From the NCBI GenBank assembly GCA_946902985.2, contig OX336388.2:1386847723-1386911722 (forward strand): a stretch of DNA of 64,000 nt. The letters run 5' to 3'. Both the position numbers and the translations under genes were made by a program. Every line of letters starts with the position of its first letter. Position 1 is the first letter of the stretch. Below are positions 1 through 11,345 of this stretch, one piece after another. The notes beneath the pieces were generated by a model that was given only the letters and a program-made list of their open reading frames with translations, was not told the origin of the DNA and did no database searches. The DNA comes from Meconema thalassinum. Lineage: Eukaryota > Arthropoda > Insecta > Orthoptera > Tettigoniidae.

Positions 1-1
1 T

Positions 2-1822
2 ATGAGTCGGGAGGATCTGCTAGCTGACCAGCAGGAGTTCTCATGTATCGGGGAGAAGGAGGCTTTTATGTCAACTGTTGAGTTGAGCATACTAGGTAAG
101 AGAGTGCAGGCATTGGTGGATTCGGGGAGTGAGAGAAGTGTCATCAGTAAGGGATTTTATGATACTTTAATCAAGGACGGTGGTAAGTTGGAAGAAATTC
201 CAGTTAAGTCGACATATGTGGTAACTGCTGTTGGTAATAAATCCCAAAGAGTGGGAAAGCAGGTATTGTTGCCCATGAGGTTTGGTAATGAAGTTGACCA
301 CAAGACTTGCTTGGTAATTCCTAACCTAATTTATGAAATGATTTTGGGGATAGACTGGCTTAACGAGCATAGTGCTGTTATTGATTTTGACCGGGGTGTC
401 ATCAACTTTGTGAGGGGGAATATAAGCCAGGAGATGAGAATGAAATGCAAGAGTGTAGATAAGACAGTAAAGGCATGTGTTACTGAGGTCACTGTAGGGG
501 ATATGGCAGAAGGTAAGGCTGACGATGAGGAGGAAGTTGTGGATTTATGTCACATTGCTGTGGAGGGTGATAAGTGTGATCAACTCCAGCAGGCTGTGGA
601 TAAGAGTGGTTTAAGTGTTGAGGAGAGGGATAAGTTGTTAGAGGTTTTAGAGCTAAACCAAGAAGTTTTCAGTGACAAGCCAGGGCTAACACATGTCTAT
701 ACGCATCAGTTCGAAATTGTAGATCATTCTCCATTTTCAGGACCCAAGTACCCGATACCTCACAAATTTGCTGATGCTGTGGAGAAAGAAACAGGCATTA
801 TGCTGAATCAGGGTATTATTGAGCCTTCAACTAGTGCATATCTGAATCCCTTAGTTGTGGTTGGGAAGAGTGATGGCTCGGTCAGGTTGTGTATTGATGC
901 CAGGCAGCTCAATTGTAGGATATCTGGGTACCAACAGAGGCCAGAATGTGTTGAGGAACTGGTTCAGAAATTCAATGGTAAGCAATGGTTTTCCACTATG
1001 GATCTGAGTGCATCATTTTGGCAGGTACCGTTGAGAGAACAGGACAGGAAGTTGACTGCGTTTAGCTTTAAGAGTGGTTTGTACCAATTCAGGGTCGTTC
1101 CTTTCGGAACAAAGACCAGCAGTTCAGCGTTGATTAGGGCCTTAAATCTAGTGTTAGGGAGGGACACACACGAGTTTGTGACAATGTACATAGATGATTT
1201 AATTGTTGCATCTTACACATTAAAGGAACACCTGGATCACTTAGACATTGTTTTGGGGAAATTAAGGGACGGGGGATTTACAATTAAACTTAAGAAGTCT
1301 CTGTTTTGCACAACATCAATCACATTTTTAGGGCATACTATCACAACACAAGGGGTGTCTCCCGAACAGTCACGATTAGACAAGATTCACAACACTGCTA
1401 CACCACGTAACGCCAAACAATTGAGGTCAATATTAGGGGTTTTCAATTATTTTCGTAGATTCGTAGTTAAATATTCCTGTCTTGTAGAACCGTTTAGGGA
1501 ATTGCTGAAGCAGGGTACTAAGTGGGTATGGACCCAGGTGCACGATGAGGCTTTTAAGGAGTTGAAGAGAGGCTTTGTAGAGACTGTCATGCTTAGGTAT
1601 CCTCGTCTGGATTGTCCCTACATTTTGATGACTGATGCGAGCATGCAAGGCATCTCAGGCATTTTGTGTCAGGAGGATAGTGAGGGCAATCTAGGGATTG
1701 TCTCATTAGCAAGCAGAGGGCTAAGCATGGCGGAGAAGAGATATACAATTACTGAAATAGAGATGTTAGCAATCGTATACTCTCTAGGGAAGTTTTTTTC
1801 ATCTATTTCAGGGGCCTTTTAA
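2..1822 (+). pseudogene. Ty3/gypsy Pol: protease, reverse transcriptase, start of RNase H (5' cut by window edge)
   Basis: This is the polyprotein of an LTR retrotransposon. It is open from the window edge and probably continues upstream (gag not visible). An aspartic protease has Asp-Ser-Gly at residues 40-42 and a second conserved ILG at 114-116. The reverse transcriptase carries motif A with Asp334, motif B around 364-381 and the catalytic YIDD at 396-399. The Ty3-type connection (FLGH, LRSILGVFNYFRRF) follows, then an RNase H start with Asp545 and Glu585. The order PR-RT-RNH is that of Ty3/gypsy. The frame ends at an internal deletion near 1795-1806 that removes the rest of RNase H and nearly all of integrase, so the copy cannot be autonomous. 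No env-like sequence is visible. The reading is sure for the domains and open for the clade. Confidence 0.93.
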
Positions 1823-1931
1823 GGTGGTTAAACGTATTGGTGAGTGTGCCTATAGTTTAACGGACCAGGATGGTAAGTCTGTCAGTACACATAATATTAG
1901 GAATCTCCGTAGATATCACTCTGTAAAATAA
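1807..1931 (+). pseudogene. C-terminal tail of the same Ty3/gypsy Pol, other frame
   Basis: About 40 codons directly after the deletion read as the end of a Ty3/gypsy integrase. They have the GPFKVV-type beta strand of the C-terminal domain and a closing N-x-R-x-L-R-x-Y motif, then TAA at 1929-1931. This segment is out of frame with the upstream Pol. The junction therefore marks a deletion of roughly the whole integrase catalytic core plus a frame change. Everything present is consistent with one original element. Confidence 0.75.
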
Positions 1932-2349
1932 TATGGCATGGACTCTTAGAGAATCAGTCAACATAACGTGATGGCATGACAAAACTCAAGAGATGTGACG
2001 AAGAATGCTAACCAGCAAAGTGGCATCGAGTGTTAGATGGATAGATGGTATGATAAGGCCTGTGCAGGCAAATACCATGGCTTGTGAAGCGATAGGGTCT
2101 CATGATGAGACGAAGAAAATGAAGTGGTAGACCTAAGACACTTGAGAGAAATCAGTGAGGCTAGGAAATGGACACAATAAGACATTCGAGAGAGTGAGAA
2201 TGTGTGAAAATTTGACAAGTGTGTATGTATATATGTCTTCCAGGGTTTATTTATGTAATAGTGTAATTCTTTGTGTTTTCAGTGCGTTGCTTGTTTGAGT
2301 GTTTGTGATCCACACTTGTTTCACCCGTGTGAATCACATGGGGGCGTAT
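1932..2349 (+). other. 3' untranslated segment and polypurine tract of the Ty3/gypsy element
   Basis: No open frame of note between the Pol stop and the LTR. The last bases (2339-2349, tgggggcgtat) are a short purine-rich run immediately before a TGTGAC start, the arrangement expected for the plus-strand primer (PPT) of Ty3/gypsy elements. Confidence 0.5.
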
Positions 2350-3347
2350 TGTGACTGTTCCGGTCACAATGTTCCCAAACCCTTATTTGGTTGACTGCAA
2401 GAGAAGTCAGGTTAGGGTAATTTGTTCATACCATTTCTTTTCTTGTTCATCATCATCATTTAGGTTGTAGAATTTCATTTTATTTAGTGTATATATATCT
2501 TGTGTATCTCGGGGACTCAGTCAGGAATATTTCATTTAATTTGTATGGGAGATGTCAGTATACAAGACAGCGGATTGTGTAGGTAAGCTACAAGATGTTG
2601 CAACAGCAGGAAACTCTAGGCCAAATTTAGATTGGGCCGAGAATAACTTCCCTTGTCTTGAAGAAAGCTTTGTGTAAATTGTGTAAGGTTCTGACGTCAG
2701 AGAAGAGTTTCGCGCCACGAGTTGTAAGAAATATACATGGGTTCGAGATTATTGGTGTATTTTGTATGGGTTGGAGGGTATCATGACCCTGGCGGAGAAA
2801 GACGAAAACATGTGTTTACAAGATGAGAGGTGGGATTTTCGTGTATAGCGGGGCTTCACTTCTATTGTAGCGTCTGATTGGAAAGGTCGCGTTCTCGTAA
2901 TTTGGCGTAGGCCTATTTGGAGAAACAGTTTTGTTGAAAGCATGGCTTGTGAATGTACTCGAAACGGCTACATATCACAACGATGTTATCTCTGTTAGCA
3001 CAATTCAAGTTGGGTACGGAAGCACATTCATTTCTCTCGCAGAGATGTGGCTATGTAAACCAGTAAACATCTCTAACCTCAAACCACGTGTGGAAAATCT
3101 TAGAAATGCTGGGGAGAACTGATCTATCGAGCATGTCTCGTAGATTATCTGCTAGATCGTCGATGAGTGAGTAACAAACATCTTTATATTCCAACATTCA
3201 TTTTGGGTCACATGTTTTCGTCATTGCCGAGGAGAGAAGATAGTAAACCATAGTCTGTTCGACGAGAGTCCCCGCCATATGTTTAAAGTTGATATTAATA
3301 CACATATTTTGAAGGTTATAATTAGTTTTCTTTATAGGGAATTACAC
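2350..3347 (+). repeat. Probable 3' LTR of the Ty3/gypsy element
   Basis: It begins TGTGACTGTTCCGGTCACAA right after the purine tract, with a short internal palindrome at its edge, and has a TATATATAT box near 2490. The right end is only a guess: a TTACA at about 3343-3347 would close a TG...CA LTR of about 1 kb. The 5' LTR is outside the window, so boundaries cannot be confirmed. No coding sequence seen inside. Confidence 0.4.
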
Positions 3348-3619
3348 CTAATAGTTGAACGCCCAAATGATACCAGTTAGGTTGACCAAATGTGTGTCCA
3401 ACACTCCACGACCCTGCCATTTCAATTGTGTGGTATATGATGAAGTACTTCCGATCAAAAATAGGAGGATGATTTTGGGAAGTTTTAAATCAGTCGCCCA
3501 AGAAGGGCTGGTAAAAAGTTACACTAGTGTCTCGTGATTGTGGCGTTGCGACAGGTGGCAACATTGTCTCAACCGAGAAATGTTCTTCAAATAATAATTT
3601 GATTAAAATGTAAGGTAAC

Positions 3620-4018
3620 TTCGACTCTTGCCATCCACTCCGTTGCGTAGTGGCTAGCACTCTTGGCTGTCACCGCGGAGGCCCGCATTCGATTCCCGAA
3701 TCTACCAAGAAATGTAATTCTGGTTTGAGGGCTGGAACGGGAAACACTCAGGCTTGTGAGGCAAAACTGAGAAGAGGTTAGTTCTATTCCCTCCTTTGCT
3801 GTCGTGGAAGTGGTGTTCCCTAGTCTCCCAATTTCACTCTAGGCAAATGCCAGGATGGTTCCTAAATTAGGCCACGGCCGCTTCCTTTCAAATCCTCATC
3901 TGAATTACAACTACGCATACTAATACAGCCATCAAAGTGACACACCAGACAAGTTCCACACGCACCCAAGTACACGGGACTACATAACCACGATGTCATA
4001 AAGCCCCTCAATGAATGA
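3620..4018 (+). mobile_element. SINE alpha, near full length
   Basis: tRNA-like head (3635-3710) with A-box GCGTAGTGGCTAGC and B-box-like ATTCGATTCCC. A body follows with the shared segment CAAATGCCAGGATGG and CACGGCCGCTTCC. The tail runs through ACACACCCAAGTACACGGG to an ATGAATGAACAACAACA end. Together these define the family used as reference for the alpha copies elsewhere. It is non-coding, dispersed by LINE machinery. Confidence 0.8.
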
Positions 4019-4149
4019 ACAACAACAATGGTGTCATACTTAAGCCCCTTTCAGAAAAGAGTAGCATGTGACTTACCTCCAAAGAAATTATTGATTTTGG
4101 ATGTCATGACACATGTGGTGTTTGGACTGTGTGAGGCTCCAAAGTAAGG

Positions 4150-4560
4150 TTAGGTTGCGCAGATGCTCGGAGGGCTACTCCCCACATCCTGTGCTGCCAA
4201 GAGCCCTGGGATCAATTCCCGTAACATAAGTGATGACGTAGCCTCACCGCACTGGGCCTGTCATTCAGCCATCCTCGTACCACACAGCACTCGTTAGATC
4301 AGCCATCGCATTATGACTAACAGTATGTTGGGACATCTTGGTCATCAGTCATTGAAATGGTTTTCCGTGGTTTCCCATGTTCAACTCCAGGCAAATGCTG
4401 GGACGGTACCTCACAATAGAGCACGGCCGCTTCCTTCCTACTCCTTACCCAGTTTTATTCATCTTCATCTCGCATTAATTCATATCACCTGGCTTAGCCA
4501 CATACCACCTCCATCTCTGCGGCGAGAGGGTGCTCTGGTCCGGGAGTATAAGAAACTGCA
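4150..4560 (+). mobile_element. SINE with a different tRNA-like head and alpha-type body
   Basis: Head near 4155-4225 ends in a decayed B box (GGGATCAATTCCC). The body from about 4340 shares TTTTCCGTGGTTTCCCATGT, the CAAATGCTGGGACGGTACC segment and the CACGGCCGCTTCCTTCC segment with SINE alpha. The 3' end is unclear because LINE-like sequence follows directly. It may be a chimera of two SINEs. Confidence 0.6.
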
Positions 4561-5070
4561 GGACAATCCTCACCTTCCTGTCCATGCAGATATCCGAACC
4601 ATCAGTAAGAGAAGGCTTCGTTCTCGCCATCCACCCCTGGAACTGCCAAGATGTTAGTTGACAACGGGTTTACCATCCGTAAATGCTGGAGACATACATG
4701 GCAGTCCTATGCTAAGGCGTAACAACTCCAGATGTCGTGTGTATCGTCCAAACCACCAGGGTTTGACTTGCCTCGTAGGAACTGGTCGAAGCTTAATCGT
4801 ATAAGAACCAACACTAGCCGATACGATTATCTGCACAAGTGTAATAAAGTATCTTCTCCAGGTTGTGATTGTAGCGCCGAAACATAGACTGTTTGCTATA
4901 TAGTTCAGGAGTGTCCTCCGAGAGCTTTCGCTGGAGATCCAACGGAGTTTCTTGTGATGACGGAGAGATCCCTAGACTACATTCGGGGCCTGGATATTAT
5001 TTTGTGAGCCAACTGAAATTATAATTTGTAATTAGTGATGTAACCATACTATAAATAAATTATCCTCTCG
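4561..5070 (+). pseudogene. 3' end of a non-LTR retrotransposon (LINE) ORF2, decayed
   Basis: The frame from 4768 to the stop at 5005-5007 reads as the C-terminal part of a LINE reverse transcriptase protein: LPRRNWSKLNRIRT, then a CCHC-like knuckle CDCS...VCYIVQECP, then a final ...YIRGLDIIL. An in-frame TAG lies at 4885-4887, and earlier codons are broken by further stops. The 3' UTR ends in ATAAATAAATT near 5062. It is 5'-truncated and certainly inactive. The clade is not determined; the C-terminal knuckle is common in jockey/R1-type elements. Confidence 0.7.
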
Positions 5071-6209
5071 TGAGGTTAGCGTCCAGAAGATCATCCAACC
5101 GTAAAACACCACCCACCACACAGACTTTCATCGCATCTGATCCCCGACCCCGTTCAGAACGGGAATAATAAGGGGTAGAAATGCATACATTACAACCCCA
5201 GAGTAGTTTGCCGATAAGGTTGAACATTGCTTACGCAGTCCGCTAGACGTGAACGCATTACATTACACACTACCTACATCGCCAGGCGTTCAATCTTTTC
5301 ATTGTTTTCACCAATGACGCTGACAACGTAAATAAAGTCTTCAGGTGATCAATAGATCACTACTACGCAGAAATGCACTCCATTCCCTCCACATTACGCT
5401 GTCAAAGTACTGAGAACAACCTTGCCCTTTGTTTCTTAGCTTAACTTAACTTATCTTAACTTTAAAATACTCACAATATTCAGTGTTATAACAGGGCCAT
5501 TGCGTAGGAATTCTAAACGAGCATTTCACTGAATTATCTTAACAAACAGAACATGCCATGGATGTATTTCTTGGAATGAGCTCTGTCAACAAGCAAGGAA
5601 GAGCCTTACATGAGATCAAAGTTCGTGTTTGAGACACATTATGGCACGAACGTTTCCTCGCGAACTATTTAGTTTGAGTAAATATCATTAGTGCCATAGA
5701 TCAGAAGTTGTGTTTACTTAGAAGTACCTTGACTGAAGTTTCTAACTTAAGCTCTCGTAACTTCTGAAAGTTTTTTAGTTTCTCCAGTCAACATAAACAC
5801 CAGTCAAACTTTTCAGAAATCTTCACGAATACAACATGATTACACCAATTTCAATATAACTTGATTTAGCGAGGCTCGGTAATGCAACGGCTTCAAAGTT
5901 GAAATGTTGTTGCTTGGTACTAAAGTAATTGCGGCTACCATGCCTAAGTAGACGTAAGTAATAAGCACATGTTCTCTGTTATTCCTGTATTGTTGTGGGT
6001 CTTTAGTCACTTAAGTATCTAATTATTCTGCAGCCATGCTGAGTGGCATTGTTTATAAAGCATTGGCCTCCAAGAGCGAAGATTGCGATTTTGTTGCCAG
6101 CTTCAGCAAATTGCATTTAAGAGCGTTAAATTGCGACAGTCTCGTGTCATGAGATTACCTTGTAAGTTAAAGATCCACTACAGAGCAAATACCGGCACCC
6201 TCGTAAACA
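5071..6209. other. No gene recognised; one SINE scrap
   Basis: AT-rich unique-looking DNA. A short segment at about 5125-5180 (CATCGCATCTGATCCCCGAC...) matches the tail seen again at 61855-61910, so it is a SINE remnant. Nothing else supported. Confidence 0.5.
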
Positions 6210-6227
6210 GTAGTATTGATATTTATT

Positions 6228-6559
6228 GAAAATGAAAATCCACAGCCTGCTTCCAGTCACCGACCGGGTCAGGAATGGAATAAATGGAGCCCCTATCTAG
6301 CGGCGAGGATATGAACTGTGCCGGCTGCCGAAGCCTGACGCACTCCTCTGGGGCAATGATTAAATGAATGACAGATGAAATGAAATGATAGTGGAGAGTG
6401 TTGCTGGAATGAAATTTTGACAGGGAAAACCGGAGTACCCGGAGAAAACCCTGTCTGCCTCCGTTTTGTTCAGCACAGGTCGCACATGGAGTGACCGGGA
6501 TTTGAACCACGGACCCAGCGGTGAGTGGCCGGCGTGCTGCCGCCTAAGCCACGGAGGCT
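6228..6559 (-). mobile_element. SINE beta, full length, 18-bp target duplication
   Basis: On the minus strand: head GCCTCCGTGGCTTAGGCGGC with B box GTGGTTCAAATCCCGG, a body with the GGGTACTCCGGTTTTCCCTG segment, and tail TGTGGATTTTCATTTTCA. It is flanked by a perfect 18-bp direct repeat, GTAGTATTGATATTTATT, at 6210-6227 and 6560-6577. This is direct evidence of target-primed insertion and of relatively young age. Confidence 0.92.
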
Positions 6560-6577
6560 GTAGTATTGATATTTATT

Positions 6578-6696
6578 AATTTATTTAGTTTTTAAATTCA
6601 TTATTTATTTAATTAATTGCGTTTTTAACTATTTATATAATAACATTTTCTGTTTGGTTATTTATTTGTTATTTATTTATTTATTTATTTATGTAT

Positions 6697-6731
<35 letters not shown>

Positions 6732-6760
6732 TACTGTATATTTATGTATTTACGGTAGTA
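6578..6760. repeat. AT-rich tract with (ATTT)n microsatellite
   Basis: Largely perfect tetranucleotide repeat from about 6656 to 6735, ending near a palindromic ATACTGTATA. No other feature. Confidence 0.9.
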
Positions 6761-7139
6761 ATATGATACGGTACCAATCGAAGCACCCAATTTCAAACAT
6801 GATCAAAATTTGAATTGAGGGGAAATATTTTAGGCCTGTGTGAGTAGTTGAGAACTAAATTGATGCAGAAAATTCTAACTCTTATAACTACAGCTCTCCT
6901 GGAAATAATAAATCCAAGTTATTTTAGTAATAATATCTATATGAGCCTACGTGGTGACTATTGAAAACTTAGTAATTGTGGTAATTATTAGTGATAAATG
7001 ATTACTGATCATTGCCACACTTAGCCTACTACAGTAAGTTTTCTGGCAGATTTCCTTGTATTTTATTTTTGTAGGGCAGAGACTATCTGTGTTGTCACTG
7101 TATTCTGCTAGTGCTTTATAGAGCTTTGTTTTGCATATT

Positions 7140-7310
7140 TGGATCCGATGATGCTAGCTTGACGAGTGAAACATGTCATCTCTTAATTTTCTTCTTCAAT
7201 AGTGGGTAACAATATATATAAATCTTAATCACAGGTAATTTATTTCGGGTTATTGTTTCACATATTCCAGTGATTGGAATGATATTTCTGTTGACCTACT
7301 GAAAGCCATA
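7140..7310 (-). repeat. Decayed terminal arm of inverted-repeat family M
   Basis: Contains GATGATGCTAGCTTGACGAG...GAAAC, a GGGTTATTG stretch and GTTGACCTACTGAAAG. These correspond in order to the right arm of the M element at 43930-44080 (GATGATGATCACTTGACGATT, GGAATAACCC, GTTGACCGACTGAAA). No matching left arm found nearby. Confidence 0.45.
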
Positions 7311-7429
7311 ATATCAATCCTGGGAGAACCATGCCCACTGTTGGCGCCTCTGCTCCGCAGCCCGCGCAGCACTTACCGCCTGAGCTATATAGGTTCCTCG
7401 CTGTTACTCAAACGCTCGTTGAGTGTTAA

Positions 7430-7905
7430 CTGCTGTTGTTTCATCGTTAGGAGCTTTTCGACAACGTGGTCATGTAGCCCCATGTACTTAGGTGTGTGGA
7501 GAATTTGTCTGTTAACCTGTGTCATTGTGAAGCCTGTATTAGTATGTATATTTCTAATCGAGGTAGGATTTGGGTGGGAAGCAAAGGAAGGAAGGAAGCT
7601 TGTAGTTTAACGTGACCGTTAATCTCGCGATCATAAGCCACGGGACCTCCGTTTTACGTGGAATCCGAACCACAGGACATGGATTTTCACATCGAAAATC
7701 TCAGCATTTGCCACTTGAGTAGAAGTGGGAAACTATACGGAAAACCATTTCCAGGTTGGCTGAGGTAGCAGTCTTCTCAGTTCTACCTCACGAGGCTAAG
7801 TGTACCCCGTTCTAACCCTCAGACCAGAATTGATATTTCTTGACAGAGCCGTGAATTGAACCCGGGCCTTCGTGGCGACAGCCAAGAATACTATCCACTA
7901 CGCAT
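7430..7905 (-). mobile_element. Composite SINE, alpha type with a foreign middle segment
   Basis: Reading on the minus strand: an alpha-like tRNA head (about 7905-7850), an alpha body to about 7690, then a segment (about 7690-7590) with GTGGTTCGGATTCCACGT. That segment otherwise belongs to the SINE at 40110-40312. An alpha tail with CAAGTACA... follows to about 7430. Either nested insertion or true template switching. Confidence 0.6.
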
Positions 7906-8049
7906 GTTAACTAAATGACTCTTTACAATCTAATATTCTTGATCTTATTTGACGGGAGTTTCTTCTTTAGTAGCCAAAGTCCACATGCTGGCTCTAAATA
8001 CCAGAGTAATAAAATGAATATTAGATATCACTGTTGCTTCAGTTGAACT

Positions 8050-8405
8050 TAATGCTACCGGGTGAGTTAGCCGTGGTCGTTACGGCGTGGCTGCATGCAG
8101 TCCCTCACATCCGGGAGGCGAGGAGGTTCGAATCCCCCCGCCGGCAACCTTGAAGATGGTCTTCTGTGATTTCCCATCTTCCTTCCAGGCAAATGCCGGG
8201 GTTGGTCCCTAACTATAGGACACAGCCGCTACCTTCCAACTCCTTGTCCATACATTCAAACTTCCCCCCCCCCCCCAGACAACACTCCACACGCGACGGA
8301 ACTTGTAGCTCACCCCATGGGTGTCCGCCTCGAAGCAGCTACAAAACTGGCGTGCCGAACATGTCCTCGGACACTCCCGGCACTAAAAGCCCTACGGTAA
8401 AAAAA
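8050..8405 (+). mobile_element. SINE with third head type and CCCGGCACTAAAAGCC tail
   Basis: The tRNA-like head (8063-8150) has GAGTTAGCCGTGGTCG and B box GGTTCGAATCCCC. The alpha-like body (CAAATGCCGGGGTTGGTCCC) follows, then a C-run, then a distinct 3' module with GTCCTCGGACACTCCCGGCA and the end AAAGCCCTACGGTAAAAA. The same 3' module ends the SINE at 52787-53182. Confidence 0.7.
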
Positions 8406-8639
8406 AACTTAATGCTCTAAAATATCAGTTTCCCTTTGTTTAAGGATTAGAACTGTCTGATGTAATCATAAATTATTAGAAGTGTCGAATGAAATAGGCC
8501 GCAAGTAAACAAGTGATAACCAACCTAGCTTTCTATCGTGATACACGAATCCTTCCCAGGTCACTCCACTCAGGGTATTTTAAAACGAAAACTTAATTTT
8601 CCTGTGGTTTCGCACTGTGTTTAAGTTGTCATTTCATTT

Positions 8640-9035
8640 AATGCTCTTAGACATCGTGGTATTTAGCCCCCGTGTACTCGAGAGTGTGAGGAATTTGTCT
8701 GATAACCTGTGTTATTGTGGTGTGTGTAGCATAGAGAGAGAGCGTGTGTGTGTTTGTAATTCAGGTAAGGATTGGGAAGGAGACGGCCGTGGACTTACGT
8801 AAGAATTCATTTCGACATTTGCCTGGAGTGGAAGTGGGAAACCACGGAAATTCATTTCCAGGATGGCTGAGGTGGGAATCAAATACACCTCTTCTCAGTT
8901 TTGCCTCACGAGGCTGAGTGTGCCCGTTTCAGCCCTCAGATCAGAATTACATTTATTTGTAAAGCCGAGAATCCAACCCGGACCTCCGGGGTGACAGCCA
9001 AAAATGATAGCCGTTACACCACAAGGTGGACTCTG
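8640..9035 (-). mobile_element. SINE alpha, near full length
   Basis: Minus-strand head ends at about 9030 (CCTTGTGGTGTAACGGCTAT). The body and tail run leftward with TGGTTTCCCACTTCCACTCC and the GGGGGCTAAATACCACGATG tail near 8645. Carries (AG)/(TG)-rich interruptions at 8730-8760. Matches the reference at 3620-4018 throughout. Confidence 0.75.
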
Positions 9036-9059
9036 TATTTAAGGTAGATGCTGTTTTAA

Positions 9060-9375
9060 TTTATTCATCGTTTCAAGGGCTTTGTACAACTTGATCATCT
9101 GTGCCGTGTACTTGGGTGTGTGTTCAATTTATTTGATAACGTGTGTTTCTGTGGTGACTGTACTAGTGGGTGTAGCTGTAATTATCAACTTTGGGAATGG
9201 AGCATGTGCCCCTGGACTTGAATTGAGGTGCTAGCTTCATATATTCCTGGAGGGAGTGTGGTAAAATCCAAGAAAATCCACGCTCAGAATAGCCACTAGC
9301 AGCGTCGGGATTTGAACCTCCGATCTCCGGACTTGATGTAGATTCCCATAGCGGTCGTGATGAGCGATTTAACGT
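9060..9375 (-). mobile_element. SINE eta (tRNA head with GGTTCAAATCCCG)
   Basis: Minus-strand head about 9370-9300 with B box GGAGGTTCAAATCCCGACGC. The body contains TTTCTTGGATTTTACCACAC and the tail resembles the alpha tail (CAAGTACACGGCAC). A sister copy with the same head and body lies at 21895-22165. Confidence 0.65.
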
Positions 9376-11129
9376 GCACGGCTACGCCGCGGGGAATTGG
9401 GGTAGAACATTACGGTGTACACAGCATTCATTCTAGCAGAAACAGGTTATACTTCCATTCCATTAATTTCCCCTTAACTTGTCACGAATCGTGTGTTCTA
9501 CATGGATATACAATCCCAGAGCACAACGAGGATGTACGCGACTCATAATTGTTAGCTCATTGTTCTGCAGGACTGTGTTGTTATTCTCTAACCAATCTGC
9601 ACAAGAATGGAATGAGAGATAGTGAACGCATGGACGAGATTTAATGATTCTTGAACTAATGCAATATGTTCATATTTCCTCCAAAGCCTCCTCAGTAGGC
9701 ACATTTAAAGAATTCCTACCCACACACACGTTACTTCCTGAAATCGATTTGCACCCGGTCCACTTTCGCTACCTGAATGGAGCGGACTAATCAAATTAAA
9801 CCATTCGCAGAGTTTTTATTTTACAGTCTTCAACGAGGTTCTTAACCCATAATCCCCACACAATTTCTATACTTCAATAAATCTACGCCTTTTCTGCCAG
9901 TTCCATTTCAACGTAATTAGGTCACTTAACTCAATTGTTGGGGTTTAATGTGTGATACCATTCCTGACGCCACGTGATTTTCGATGTGAATCTCTTAAGT
10001 TCAAGAATTCTAACTCTGGTCTTGGGGACAAAGAGGCAATGGCTAGAGCACTGCGCCATCACGCCCTAGTAATGTACTTCTTATAAGAACAAGTAGGCCT
10101 ACCATCCCGCAGAGTCTAGCACAGTTTCGCTCTGAGGAAATGTGACATGAAATATAAGTGAAATCATCGTAATCCGATAGAATCTGTCAAACAAAGAGTT
10201 CAAGAAAGTTACTCAGACAGACGAACCTAGATATATAATTCTATTCATGTTCTTTATCTCATATTCCGGTCTTTCATAAGAAAAACCCTTAGTTTCACCT
10301 CAGAAGTGATCCACTCCCACAAATTATTAACTTGATTAATCGTCCTAAAGAACGTTGCATCATGCAGCGAATAATTGACTCTTTCACTTGATTGCCCAGA
10401 CGATAAACTGGCTGAAAGCATAGTACCTGTGTACTGGTAAAAGACTCTTATATGTTACATAAAATGTGATATTAACAACCTTAAGCCGTATTCATTAATG
10501 GAATTATTTTTAATAGCACAGATATCACCTAGGTGAAATGTCTAAAGCTTGAATTCTTTATATAGCTAATATGGGTCTTTTCTTTCGTCTTGGATAATCC
10601 TTCGTTTCAGAACTTTCTTATTTCTCTTTCTTGTCCCCGCTTACATAAAATCCTTGGTTGTGTCGATATGAGTTTAGCCTTCAAGAGAGATTCCAAATAC
10701 CCACTTCAGTATATGTATGTCATAAACAAATTATAAGCTGTGATACGAAAATGAAAGGGTATTCATTGACTAGAAGCAGCGATGATTATTGAATATCAAT
10801 ACGAGCCCATTTGGCACGTACGAAGCAAACCAGGTCAAACGCAAAAGCGAGCTATGCCTACATTGCGGATAAAGCAGCCCACAGGGTGTTAACATAGCAA
10901 TAAGCGCCGTGCTTAAGAGAATAATTGCTGAAATGGTGAATAGATTTTCAATGTAAGCTGGTGTGGGAAATAAAGGGGATGGCGAACTTACCGTGCTAGT
11001 GGCTCGGTTATCGACCGCGCCTGTCTCCGCCAAATACCACACTCAGAAAAAAAGGAAAATAATAGGTCCTGTCCTCTAAGAATTACATTACAACCCCACA
11101 CGGCACCACTAATACATTGTACCGCACTC
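9376..11129. other. No gene recognised
   Basis: Unique-looking, AT-rich, with frequent stops on both strands. A tRNA-like scrap (GCAATGGCTAGAGCACTGCG) near 10037-10056 is too short to call. No splice-consistent coding run stands out. Confidence 0.5.
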
Positions 11130-11281
11130 TTGCCGACTGCTGCTTTACTGCAACCCCCACTGCGACCTCATTGTCTCAGGGAGATTCGTTTCGCTCGAAC
11201 TACAAGCAGAGACGCCATTTTGGAACGAAGAGCGCGCAGTCCCCGCTCTAGGCCAGGGGATCATGGGAGACCTACAGCGCA

Positions 11282-11289
11282 TGACGTCA
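11282..11289. promoter_or_regulatory. CRE palindrome TGACGTCA
   Basis: Exact consensus site for CREB/ATF bZIP factors inside the GC-rich island. Two more TGACGTCA sites occur at about 24546 and 24603 beside the minisatellite. Confidence 0.6.
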
Positions 11290-11320
11290 TAGCACAGGGT
11301 TTGGAACGTTGCGGAAAACG

Positions 11321-11334
11321 GTTGCTATGGCAAC
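11321..11334. promoter_or_regulatory. RFX X-box GTTGCTATGGCAAC
   Basis: Two half sites (GTTGC / GCAAC) around a central ATGG make an almost perfect 14-bp palindrome, the consensus for RFX factors, which drive cilium genes in animals. Strong by sequence; function inferred. Confidence 0.6.
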
Positions 11335-11345
11335 GTACCTTGTAA

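Larger units (their letters stand above)
11130..11345. promoter_or_regulatory. GC-rich promoter-like island with CRE and RFX X-box
   Basis: This is a compact GC-rich, CpG-containing stretch in AT-rich surroundings. It holds a YY1-like CGCCATTTTGG at about 11212, a full CRE TGACGTCA at 11282-11289 and a near-perfect RFX X-box palindrome at 11321-11334. CRE and X-box about 30 bp apart are typical of metazoan promoters. The transcript and its direction are unknown, and no first exon can be proven from the sequence. It resembles none of the repeat families in this window. Confidence 0.5.

Noticed and set aside
1..3347. Endogenous retrovirus with envelope
   Set aside because: No env-like frame is present between Pol and the LTR; the organisation is that of a Ty3/gypsy retrotransposon.
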